NCBI RefSeq assembly: GCF_003944705.1 | Contig: NZ_RWIS01000001.1 | Location: forward strand, 310,001-374,000 | Origin: Hymenobacter metallilatus | Lineage (GTDB): Bacteria > Bacteroidota > Bacteroidia > Cytophagales > Hymenobacteraceae | Length of the DNA stretch: 64,000 nucleotides | Direction of reading: 5' to 3' | In this document: one piece after another, positions 43,810 to 51,230 of the stretch | How positions within the stretch are numbered: the stretch's first letter is position 1 | Layout: the number at the start of each line of letters is the position of its first letter | The notes under the pieces: generated by a model | Seen by the model: only the letters and a program-made list of their open reading frames with translations | Told to the model about the DNA's origin: nothing | The model's database searches: none | Position numbers and translations under genes: made by a program

Positions 43810-44119
43810 ACAATTCGCGGCCGTCGCGTAGGGCTTTGTGTTCAACCAAAAAACGGTTGCGTTTGACCCGCTCCAGTTCGGCAGCATTCAGGACCAGCAC
43901 ATCCATAGCTGGGTTTGTACGGTCACGAGCGACCGTACGCACAGCCACTATGCGGTCAATCTTGCGGCGCTCATCATTGGCCTTGATAACCAGCAAATCC
44001 AGGTCGGAATCCTCCGTAGGTGTGCCGTAGGCATACGAGCCGAACAGGATGATCCGGTCGGGCTGGTAGCCTTCCACGATGCGCTGCACAATGGCCTGAA
44101 TTTGCTCTTCGGTTATCAT
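43796..44119 (-). CDS. MNT-type nucleotidyltransferase (putative antitoxin)
   Basis: The start at 44119 gives MITEEQIQAIVQRIVEGYQP, 107 residues, the normal size. The catalytic GS-x10-D-x-D motif is complete (Gly27, Ser28, Asp39, Asp41 in GSYAYGTPTEDSDLDLLV). In the Shewanella MntA-HepT system this motif moves AMP to HEPN Tyr and blocks it. The C-terminal part (RTVARDRTNPAMDVLVLNAA) fits the minimal-nucleotidyltransferase fold. It overlaps the HEPN gene by 14 bases. A palindromic repeat fills the gap between its start and the sucA stop. Confidence 0.85.
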   Translation of the reverse strand: MITEEQIQAIVQRIVEGYQPDRIILFGSYAYGTPTEDSDLDLLVIKANDERRKIDRIVAVRTVARDRTNPAMDVLVLNAAELERVKRNRFLVEHKALRDGRELYAAA

Positions 44120-44130
44120 ATGGTGGTGGT

Positions 44131-44206
44131 GGCATTCCGATGCAGGAGGAATCTGGGTCAAGTCGTTGAGAAAATAACCCAGATTCCTCGCGCTACTTGG
44201 AATGAC
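44131..44206. repeat. REP-like inverted repeat between sucA and the MNT gene
   Basis: GGCATTCCGATGCAG..AGGAATCTGGGT on the left pairs with ACCCAGATTCCT..CTTGGAATGAC on the right. The element starts 12 bases upstream of the MNT start codon and ends 5 bases before the sucA stop. The type (CATTCC...AGGAATCT) differs from the 60850 repeat. Confidence 0.75.
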
Positions 44207-44210
44207 AGTT

Positions 44211-47060
44211 TTAGTCCTGCTTCTTGGCTACTTCGGCGGTGGCTTTGATGTTGTCGTCGGCTACGGCTTCCTTGGGCTTGTCGAAGGCGCGGGCCACGAG
44301 GTCCTTCTGCTCCTTCACGTGCACCTTGTTGTAACCGGTAGCCGGCGAGGCCGAGGGCTTGCGCGAAATCACATCTTCCAGCTCACGGCGCATGAAGCGC
44401 AACAGGTAGTTCCAGTAGCCCATGTTCTCAGGCTCTTCCTGCACCCAGTACACCTTGGCTTTGGGGTACTTGGCCAGCTCGGCATCGAGCTGCTTCTTGG
44501 GGAAGGGGTGCAGCTGCTCCAGGCGCACAATGGCCACGTCGGTGCGGCCCGACTGCTGCTGCTCGTCCAAGAGGTCAAAGTACACTTTGCCCGAGCACAG
44601 CAACACGCGCTTCACCTTCTTGGCGTCGGCGTACACGTCGCCGAGCACCTCGCGGAAGTGGCCGGAGGTGAACTCCTCCACCGGCGACACGCACAGCGGG
44701 TGGCGCAGCATCGACTTCGGCGACATCACCACCAGCGGCTTGCGGAACTCCCAGGTCAGCTGGCGGCGCAGCGCGTGGAAGAAGTTGGCCGGCGTGGTCA
44801 TGTTAGCCACGATGATGTTGTTTTCGGCGGCCAGCTGCAGGAACCGCTCGGGGCGGGCGTTGGAGTGCTCCGGGCCCTGGCCTTCGTAGCCGTGGGGCAG
44901 CTGCAGCACCACACCGTTCATGCGCTGCCACTTGCTTTCCGAGGATACGATGAACTGGTCAATCATGGTCTGGGCACCGTTGGCAAAGTCGCCGAACTGG
45001 GCTTCCCAGATAACCAGGGCGGTGGGGTTAGCCATGGCGTAGCCGAATTCAAAGCCCAGCACCGCGTACTCACTCAGCAGCGAGTTGTAGATGCTCAGCT
45101 TCTCCTGGCCTTCGCCGATGTAGTTGAGCGAGTTGTACGGGGCCGAGGTTTCGGCATCGTGCAGTACGGCGTGGCGGTGCGAGAACGTGCCGCGCTGCAC
45201 GTCCTGGCCGCTCACGCGCACAATGTGCTTCTCGTCGAGCAAAGAACCGTAAGCCAGCAGCTCGCCGGCGGCCCAGTTCAGTATGCGCGTCTCGAAGAAC
45301 ATCTTCTTGCGCTCCTCCATCAGCTTTTCAATCTGCTTCAGGGGGCGGAAGCCTTCGGGCAGCGTGGTCAGGGCCTTGCCAACTTTGGCTACCACTTCCT
45401 CGCTGATACCGGTTTCCGGCGACTTCTCGAAGTCCTCGGGCTTGCTGCGGCGCAGGGTGCGCCACTCGTTTTCGAGGGGCTGGTAGTTGTAGGGCAGCGG
45501 CTTTTGTTTCACCATGTCCAGGCGGGCCTGCAGGGTGTCGCGGAACTCCTTGTCCATCTGCTGGGCCAGCTGCGCGTCCACGTCGCCGCGCTGCACCAGC
45601 ATGGCGTTGTACACCTCACGGGGGTTCTGGTGCTTGCTGATGAGGTTGTAGAGCGTGGGCTGCGTGAACTTGGGCTCGTCCGACTCGTTGTGGCCGTGGC
45701 GGCGGTAGCACACCATATCAATAAAGATATCGGCGTGGAACTGCTGGCGGTACTCAGTGGCGAGGCGCACGGCAAACACCACGGCCTCGGGGTCGTCGCC
45801 GTTCACGTGCAGCACCGGCGCGTCGATGATCTTGGCGAGGTCGGTGCTGTAAATCGAAGAACGGGCGTCCTCGAAATCGGTGGTGAAGCCCACCTGGTTG
45901 TTAATCACGAAGTGGATGGTACCGCCCGTCTTGTAGCCTTCCAGCTGCGACATCTGCGTTACTTCGTAACCGATGCCCTGGCCGGCCAGCGCCGCGTCGC
46001 CGTGGATGAGGATGGGCAGAATCTGGTGGTAGTCGCCGCCGTACTGGTGCTCAATTTTGGCGCGCACGAAGCCTTCTACCACGGGGTTCACCGCCTCCAG
46101 GTGGGAGGGGTTAGGGGCCAGCTTCAGGTTCACCTTCTGGCCGCCGCTGGTTTCTACTTCCGATGAGTAGCCCATGTGGTACTTCACGTCGCCGTCGCCC
46201 ATGGTCAGGTCCGGTACGGCCGTTCCCTCGAATTCCGAGAAGATCTGCTCGTAGGTTTTGCCCATGATGTTGGCCAGCACGTTCAGACGGCCGCGGTGGG
46301 CCATGCCAATCATCACTTCCTTCACCCCCAGCTCAGCCGACTTATTAATAATAGCGTCGAGGGCCGGGATGGTGGTTTCGCCGCCTTCCAATGAGAATCG
46401 CTTCTGGCCCAGGAACTTCGTGTGCAGGAAGTTCTCGAACACCACGGCCTCGTTCAGCTTGCTGAGGATACGCTTTTTGTAGTCGATGCTGGGGTTGAAG
46501 CTCAGCGAGTCCTTCTCCACTTTCTCGCGGAACCAGTCGAGCACCTGCGGGTCGCGGATGTACATGTACTCGAAGCCGATGGTGCGGGTGTACACCTTCT
46601 GCAGGGCGGCCACAATCTCGCGCAGCGTGGCATCCGAGCCCAGGCCCAGCACTTCGCCGTTCTTGAACTTGGTATCGAGGTCGGCGTCGCTCAGGCCGAA
46701 ATCGGCAATGTTGAGGCGGGCCTTCCGGTCCTTCCGTTCACGCACCGGGTTGGTTTTGGCCACCAAATGGCCGCGGCTGCGGTAGGCGTGAATGAGGTTG
46801 CGCACCTGCGTTTCCTTGTCGGCCGCTACCGTGTCCACGGCCCGAACGGCCCCGGCCTGATTGGTGCTGGCCGAGGTGGTCAGTACGCCTTCGCCATCGG
46901 CCTGCGGAATACCACTTTCGGGGTACTGCTGGGCGAAGTCGAAGCCTTCAAAGAATTTCTGCCAGCTCGCATCCACCGACTGGGGGTCGGACTTGTAAGA
47001 CTGGTACAGGTTGTCAAGGTAGTCGCCGTGGGCGTTGGCGATATAAGAGTTGGCGTCCAT
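44211..47060 (-). CDS. sucA: 2-oxoglutarate dehydrogenase E1
   Basis: The 949-residue protein starts MDANSYIANAHGDYLDNLYQ, the normal N-terminus that binds E2. Thiamine-diphosphate features are GDAALAGQG followed by VINNQVGFTT, and RGRLNVLANIMGKTYEQIFS in the middle. The C-terminal part has the transketolase-like LCSGKVYFDLL and the tail VYWVQEEPENMGYW. Its job is to decarboxylate 2-oxoglutarate and hand the succinyl group to the lipoyl arms of E2. The transcript probably continues into the MNT-HEPN pair and odhB, since no terminator except the REP-like hairpin intervenes. A TACCTTTA box lies 28 bases upstream. Confidence 0.97.
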   Translation of the reverse strand: MDANSYIANAHGDYLDNLYQSYKSDPQSVDASWQKFFEGFDFAQQYPESGIPQADGEGVLTTSASTNQAGAVRAVDTVAADKETQVRNLIHAYRSRGHLVAKTNPVRERKDRKARLNIADFGLSDADLDTKFKNGEVLGLGSDATLREIVAALQKVYTRTIGFEYMYIRDPQVLDWFREKVEKDSLSFNPSIDYKKRILSKLNEAVVFENFLHTKFLGQKRFSLEGGETTIPALDAIINKSAELGVKEVMIGMAHRGRLNVLANIMGKTYEQIFSEFEGTAVPDLTMGDGDVKYHMGYSSEVETSGGQKVNLKLAPNPSHLEAVNPVVEGFVRAKIEHQYGGDYHQILPILIHGDAALAGQGIGYEVTQMSQLEGYKTGGTIHFVINNQVGFTTDFEDARSSIYSTDLAKIIDAPVLHVNGDDPEAVVFAVRLATEYRQQFHADIFIDMVCYRRHGHNESDEPKFTQPTLYNLISKHQNPREVYNAMLVQRGDVDAQLAQQMDKEFRDTLQARLDMVKQKPLPYNYQPLENEWRTLRRSKPEDFEKSPETGISEEVVAKVGKALTTLPEGFRPLKQIEKLMEERKKMFFETRILNWAAGELLAYGSLLDEKHIVRVSGQDVQRGTFSHRHAVLHDAETSAPYNSLNYIGEGQEKLSIYNSLLSEYAVLGFEFGYAMANPTALVIWEAQFGDFANGAQTMIDQFIVSSESKWQRMNGVVLQLPHGYEGQGPEHSNARPERFLQLAAENNIIVANMTTPANFFHALRRQLTWEFRKPLVVMSPKSMLRHPLCVSPVEEFTSGHFREVLGDVYADAKKVKRVLLCSGKVYFDLLDEQQQSGRTDVAIVRLEQLHPFPKKQLDAELAKYPKAKVYWVQEEPENMGYWNYLLRFMRRELEDVISRKPSASPATGYNKVHVKEQKDLVARAFDKPKEAVADDNIKATAEVAKKQD

Positions 47061-47087
47061 GCGGTGGGAGCTGGTAGTGTCAGGGGG

Positions 47088-47095
47088 TAAAGGTA
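47088..47095 (-). promoter_or_regulatory. Probable -7 box (TACCTTTA) of sucA
   Basis: TACCTTTA on the minus strand lies 28 bases before the ATG, with TTTTTAC 17 bases further upstream as a possible -33 element. Confidence 0.5.
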
Positions 47096-47216
47096 AATAG
47101 CCTGATCAGGAAGTAAAAACTGATATGCGCATGTACAAATAAACCTGTTAGTCAGATATATAATTCCGCCCGTGTTTCCTTTACGGGTACCGACGGTCAA
47201 TCTATTAAATAAATAC

Positions 47217-47250
47217 AAAAGCCGCTCCCGTCATACAGGAACGGCTTTTG
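47217..47250 (-). terminator. Terminator of the MRJP-like gene
   Basis: AAAAGCCG/CGGCTTTT with an inner TCC/GGA match and a T-run on the minus strand lies about 25 bases after the stop at 47274. Confidence 0.8.
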
Positions 47251-47273
47251 GAAAAACGGTAACGCACCCTATG

Positions 47274-48479
47274 TTACTGTAATGCCATCTTAAAGATATA
47301 ATAGGGCTGATCCTGCTTGCCGATGCCCTTGTTCCAAGTAGGCGTTTTGTGGATGGCTGAGGTGGTTACGTACAGCGTTTTACCGTCGCCGGAAAAGGCA
47401 AACGTATCGGGCCATTCCAGGCGCGGATCCTGCACCATCGTCTCGATTTTGCCGGCCGGCGTGCGGCGCTTGATGGAATGATCCTCAAAGGCCGTCAGGT
47501 ACAGGTTGTTCTGGGCGTCGATTTCCATTCCGTCGCAGGCGGGCACTTTGCCCAAATCCTCAATCTGGGAAGCGAGCTGGGCATCGGTGAGGACAGGATT
47601 GCGCAGGGCCTCGGTTTTGATGCGGTACAGGTTGTAGCTGGTCAGGGGCTTCCAGTAGAGGTACTGCCGGTCCTGGCTCAGGGCAATGCCATCGGCGTTG
47701 ATGCGGGCTTTGTTGCCGCTGGGGTCAATCAGCTCCTTGCCGTCGGCCTTGATGTTGAGAGTGGTATCGGCCAGCATGGAGGCGTGGCCGCTGAGCACCC
47801 GCCGGCCGCGGCCCGTACGCAGGTCCACCACCACCAGGCTACCCAGGCCCGAGTCGGTGAGGTAGGCGTACTGGTTCTGGGTATCCACACGCACATCGTT
47901 AAGGTAGGATTTGCGCGGGGCCACGCTCTCGGGGAAGCTGATGGTCTGCGTCACCTTATCGGTTTTGGGGTCAATCTTCACCAGCTTGGGGCCGCCGGGC
48001 ACCGTGGCCCGCAGGCCGGGCGAGGCCGGGTCCACTACCCACAGCATGCCGGTGTTATCGGCGTATACACTCTGGGGGCAGATCCAGTGCTTATGGGGCT
48101 CGTTGCGCAGGGTTTCGTTCCAAGTGCACCAGTTGGCATCGGGATAGGGCTTGATGGAGCCATCGGGCGCTACTTCCGCAATGGGCATCACGGGGTTGTT
48201 GTCCCAGCGCGGGAAGTCGGCAAACACGCGGCCATCGGGCAGCACGGCCACGCCTACCATCTGCGGCTCCCGAAACTGCGCTACTATCTGTAACGGCGAG
48301 TTGGCGGGTGCTACCGGACCAGCCGTTTGAGTAGAATCCGTGGTGGCAGCTGGGCCGCCAGCAGTACTAGTTGTTTGCGAAGACGGTGAATTACAGGAAT
48401 GGAAGAAAATACTGACCGCCAGCACACCCACCAGGTGGTGGTGAACTGGAAGTACAGGCCAGGTGAGGGATGGAAGCAT
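47274..48479 (-). CDS. Major royal jelly protein-like (yellow-type) lipoprotein
   Basis: The 401-residue protein has a lipoprotein signal (VGVLAVSIFFHSC, Cys near 29). The MRJP/yellow beta-propeller pattern is clear: GVAVLPDGRVFADFPRWDN, WICPQSVYADNTGMLWVVDP, YLNDVRVDTQNQYAYLTDSG, ADGIALSQDRQYLYWKPLTS and YLTAFEDHSI. Bacterial members are secreted six-bladed propellers, sometimes annotated as gluconolactonase-like or dopachrome-converting-like; the substrate is unknown. It has its own terminator, stands alone on the minus strand, and is divergent from the 3D-domain gene. Confidence 0.85.
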   Translation of the reverse strand: MLPSLTWPVLPVHHHLVGVLAVSIFFHSCNSPSSQTTSTAGGPAATTDSTQTAGPVAPANSPLQIVAQFREPQMVGVAVLPDGRVFADFPRWDNNPVMPIAEVAPDGSIKPYPDANWCTWNETLRNEPHKHWICPQSVYADNTGMLWVVDPASPGLRATVPGGPKLVKIDPKTDKVTQTISFPESVAPRKSYLNDVRVDTQNQYAYLTDSGLGSLVVVDLRTGRGRRVLSGHASMLADTTLNIKADGKELIDPSGNKARINADGIALSQDRQYLYWKPLTSYNLYRIKTEALRNPVLTDAQLASQIEDLGKVPACDGMEIDAQNNLYLTAFEDHSIKRRTPAGKIETMVQDPRLEWPDTFAFSGDGKTLYVTTSAIHKTPTWNKGIGKQDQPYYIFKMALQ

Positions 48480-48935
48480 GATAGTAGGAACTAAAGAAAC
48501 GAGAAGACGATACTGCGCCTGCCGGGCTAGCTACCTCAGGCTTACGGCTACCCAATCCGATGGTTATAGGCCCATCCGTCAGCCTGCATAACTTATCGGG
48601 AGGAGTATGCGTATGGGGCCAGGCTACTCCCATTGCCGGGCTTTATCCAGCTAAAAAAGTTAGCATCTGTCACAAAAGCTGATTTAAAAAAAAGCTGTAC
48701 CTTTGAGCCCTCCAGAATGACATCATTTTATAAGTACAATTAATTATATATTCTATCTATATTTAACCACTATTTAGTGCTTCAAATGTCTGTTTTCGGC
48801 TTTTTTTGCCGCTAACTATATCAAAAAAGGGCCCCAACAGTCTGCTAATGCGGATGGCGCTCTTCCCACTAGCCGAGTCGGGCCGGCTGTCCATTCTCTC
48901 CGGACAATGAGTGAGAGTCCACGAACCCAAACGTC
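48480..48935. other. 456-bp AT-rich gap, no gene seen
   Basis: It lies between two divergent genes. TACCTTTG at 48698-48705 is a plus-strand -7 box match, about 230 bases before the ATG at 48936. The stretch 48710-48800 is very AT-rich. A GCTAA/TTAGC hairpin lies near 48650 and a CGGC/GCCG hairpin near 48797. A long leader or a small RNA is possible. Confidence 0.4.
48698..48705 (+). promoter_or_regulatory. -7 box match TACCTTTG upstream of the 3D-domain gene
   Basis: An exact TAnnTTTG match without an obvious -33 box. The leader to 48936 would be about 225 bases. Confidence 0.4.
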
Positions 48936-49457
48936 ATGTCCATTGCGTTATTCTTACTGACCTTCCTCTTCCCTCCCCGTACCATTTCTGTTCCCGCTTT
49001 GGCGCTGCCTTCTACCGTAGCCAGCCTCAGCCCCCGTCCGGTGGCAGTAGCCATACCGGTAGTGCCCGTTAAAAAGGCCCCCAAAACGTTGTCGTACCGC
49101 GTGACGGCCACTACTTATTGGCCCGAAGTGGGCCAGACGGACGACGCCCCGATGGAAACTGCCGATGGCTCCATCATTCCAACCCGGCACTCCAGCAAAA
49201 CCCGCTGGCTGGCCGTTTCCCGCGACATGCTTGCCAAATGGGGTGGCCCGTTCCACTTCGGCGAAAAAGTGCGTGTCCAAGGTATTTCTGAGGCGCTGGA
49301 TGGCGTCTACATCATCCATGATACCATGAACCGCCGCCACCGCCACTGCGTGGATGTGCTGGTGAATGAGCGGGAGTGCAAAAATGGCCTTGAAGGCCGC
49401 TGGCCCGATATCCGGCTCAGCAAAGTTGCTCCCGAACCCGTGTGGGAAGCCAGTTAA
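48936..49457 (+). CDS. 3D/RlpA-like double-psi beta-barrel protein
   Basis: The 173-residue protein has a hydrophobic start (MSIALFLLTFLF) and a Pro-rich linker, then a domain with TATTYWPEVGQTDDAPMETADG, TRWLAVSRDMLAKWGGPFHFGEKVRV and DGVYIIHDTMNRRHRHCVDV. The last motif ends in the D-x-T..D-V pattern of 3D (Asp-Asp-Asp) domains found in RlpA and MltA-type cell-wall proteins. It may bind or split peptidoglycan in the periplasm. It is a single gene; the next gene is convergent. Confidence 0.75.
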   Translation: MSIALFLLTFLFPPRTISVPALALPSTVASLSPRPVAVAIPVVPVKKAPKTLSYRVTATTYWPEVGQTDDAPMETADGSIIPTRHSSKTRWLAVSRDMLAKWGGPFHFGEKVRVQGISEALDGVYIIHDTMNRRHRHCVDVLVNERECKNGLEGRWPDIRLSKVAPEPVWEAS

Positions 49458-49497
49458 TTCACTGGTTCCCCGATTTTTTAATTTTCATTCCTGGCCC

Positions 49498-50511
49498 TTA
49501 GGCCTCCGGATACTGCTGCAGGTATCGGGGCTGTCCGTTCGCCTCGTAGAGGAAGGTGAGCGGGTGAGCCGGGTCGCGCAGAATTTCCGGTAATGGAATC
49601 TGCCACCGCTTCCACATTTCCAACAACGACTGCCCGTAGGCGCTGTTATCCCAGGGATTGAAGATGTCCCCGGTCACATCGTCGATGAGCGTATCCATGA
49701 CTACTTCCACGTCGCCGGGCTGTACCGGGCGCGGGTAGTAGTCGGGCACTACGTTCAGCAGGTAGGCGGCGTAGTACACCCGGGCCTTGAACTCGGCTAT
49801 CTGGATGGGATGCAGCGGGCGGTAGGCATCCTGGTACACCCGGCCCATGGCCTGCCGGATAATGCCATTATCAACCAGACAGGCCACCAGCACGGTTTCA
49901 TCGAGCTTGATGCTGAAGGCAATGGTACTCAGGTCGTCGTCGTATTCGAACGGCATGTCGTCCTGGGCAGGATCGGCTTCCAGAATAAACAGGGAGCCCG
50001 GCACAAAATCTTCGTACTCCATGGGTACACGCAGGGCCTGAAACGGCTGGTAGAATGCCTGAAACCGGCGCAGCAGCTGGGCATTTTCGGCCAGCGGGTA
50101 CTGGGGTTTGGCCAGCGGATCCAGTTCCGTAAGGAGTTCCGTTACCAGCACCCCGTAGAACATCTTGCCCAGCCATAAAAACAGCGTCTGCTCATCCACC
50201 TGCCGGAAGCCCGGCAGTCCTTCGCGGGCGGCCAGCTCCAGGCGGGCCTCCAGGGGCTCAACGTGCTGGGTGCGGCAGGTAGGGCAACAGGCAATGCGCA
50301 GGTGCTGGTACTGCACAATACTCATATCCAGCAGCTTGATCTGGCGCTCCTGCAGCTTGTAGCGCGTCATCAGCCAGTCGGCGAATACGGGTACTGTATC
50401 CTGAAGAGAGCTGGTAGGAGTACCGCACAAGAAGCATTGGTGCATACTGAACCGCATACCCTCAAAAGGGTCGTACAAGGTAAGGGCATCAAGCGGCTGA
50501 AATTCGGACAT
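49498..50511 (-). CDS. Unknown protein with a CxxC pair
   Basis: The start at 50511 gives MSEFQPLDALTLYDPFEGMR, a 337-residue protein. It carries HQCFLCGTPT near residue 25 and CCPTCRTQHV near 79, a possible treble-clef or zinc-ribbon pair in its first 90 residues. The middle is helical (FLWLGKMFYGVLVTELLTEL). An acidic DDMPFEYDDDLS segment precedes a beta-rich part with AFSIKLDETVLVACLVDNG. No known domain is recognised. A TACTTTTG box lies just upstream, which supports the chosen start. Confidence 0.6.
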   Translation of the reverse strand: MSEFQPLDALTLYDPFEGMRFSMHQCFLCGTPTSSLQDTVPVFADWLMTRYKLQERQIKLLDMSIVQYQHLRIACCPTCRTQHVEPLEARLELAAREGLPGFRQVDEQTLFLWLGKMFYGVLVTELLTELDPLAKPQYPLAENAQLLRRFQAFYQPFQALRVPMEYEDFVPGSLFILEADPAQDDMPFEYDDDLSTIAFSIKLDETVLVACLVDNGIIRQAMGRVYQDAYRPLHPIQIAEFKARVYYAAYLLNVVPDYYPRPVQPGDVEVVMDTLIDDVTGDIFNPWDNSAYGQSLLEMWKRWQIPLPEILRDPAHPLTFLYEANGQPRYLQQYPEA

Positions 50512-50531
50512 GGCAAACAAGCGTGGAAGCA

Positions 50532-50539
50532 CAAAAGTA
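50532..50539 (-). promoter_or_regulatory. -7 box TACTTTTG of the 49498-50511 gene
   Basis: It matches TAnnTTTG exactly and lies 20 bases before the ATG, so the leader would be about 15 bases. Confidence 0.55.
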
Positions 50540-50612
50540 CGGTAGGCAGCCGTGCCGCCGGTTATAAAAGAGAAGAATACTGCCGCCCGCCGCAAATGTT
50601 TGCTACCCACAC

Positions 50613-50647
50613 AAAAGCCCTGCCTACGTATAGTAAGCAGGGCTTTT
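50613..50647 (-). terminator. Terminator of the 50669-51070 gene
   Basis: AAAAGCCCTGC/GCAGGGCTTTT is a perfect 11-bp stem with T-runs, 20 bases after the stop. Confidence 0.88.
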
Positions 50648-50668
50648 AGGCTGAAATGGCCGTCGATA

Positions 50669-51070
50669 CTAGCGCGACAGAGTAGACCCTAGCTTGATAA
50701 GCAGCTTCCCGAGGTGGGTGAGCGGGCCACTGTAGTCGTCGGAGGTTTCTTCGGCTACTTTGGAGGTTTCGGCCCCCAGGGTGGCCAGTGTTTCGGCCAG
50801 GTCGTGGGCCTGCGTATCCGAAGCCGTTAGCTGAGCCTGCAGGGTATTCAGCTCCTGAATAATTTTGGCTAAACCAGGCCGCTCAGAAGCGCGCAATACT
50901 TCGGCCCACCGCTCAATTTCGATGAGGCCATGCTGCCCGGCTTTGTCGGGGGCACCGGCATTGAGCAGGTTAAGCGTATCCTCCAGCAGGGCCGTGTTTT
51001 GCTGGTCGGTTACATCGAGCGGAATGGAGGGCGTGGGCTGAGACTGGGGGGTGGAGGCGGTAGAATCCAT
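50669..51070 (-). CDS. Small helical protein of unknown function
   Basis: The start at 51070 gives MDSTASTPQSQPTPSIPLDV, 133 residues. The first 22 are Pro/Ser/Thr-rich and look disordered. The rest is predicted coiled helices with LIEIERWAEVLRASERPGLA and ELNTLQAQLTASDTQAHDLA, ending HLGKLLIKLGSTLSR. No signal peptide or known domain is seen. It is divergent from the NERD/WG-repeat gene, about 160 bases away, and ends with its own terminator. Confidence 0.6.
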   Translation of the reverse strand: MDSTASTPQSQPTPSIPLDVTDQQNTALLEDTLNLLNAGAPDKAGQHGLIEIERWAEVLRASERPGLAKIIQELNTLQAQLTASDTQAHDLAETLATLGAETSKVAEETSDDYSGPLTHLGKLLIKLGSTLSR

Positions 51071-51230
51071 GGCCTGGAAAAGCAAGAGTGACGAAAGGTA
51101 GTTTACGGCTGCGCGTAAACGGCTATACTTGTCCGGGTTCAGAAAAGTTGGCATATCCTGTGCCGCCCTTGCCCGTACAACCCCGACGGCCCCAAACTGG
51201 CCGGAAAGTTGCGGCCCGGGCCGCCTGCGT

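Noticed and set aside
44202..46166. A 654-residue plus-strand frame over sucA
   Set aside because: It is an antisense shadow of sucA with no domain and a His/Leu/Val/Gly bias.
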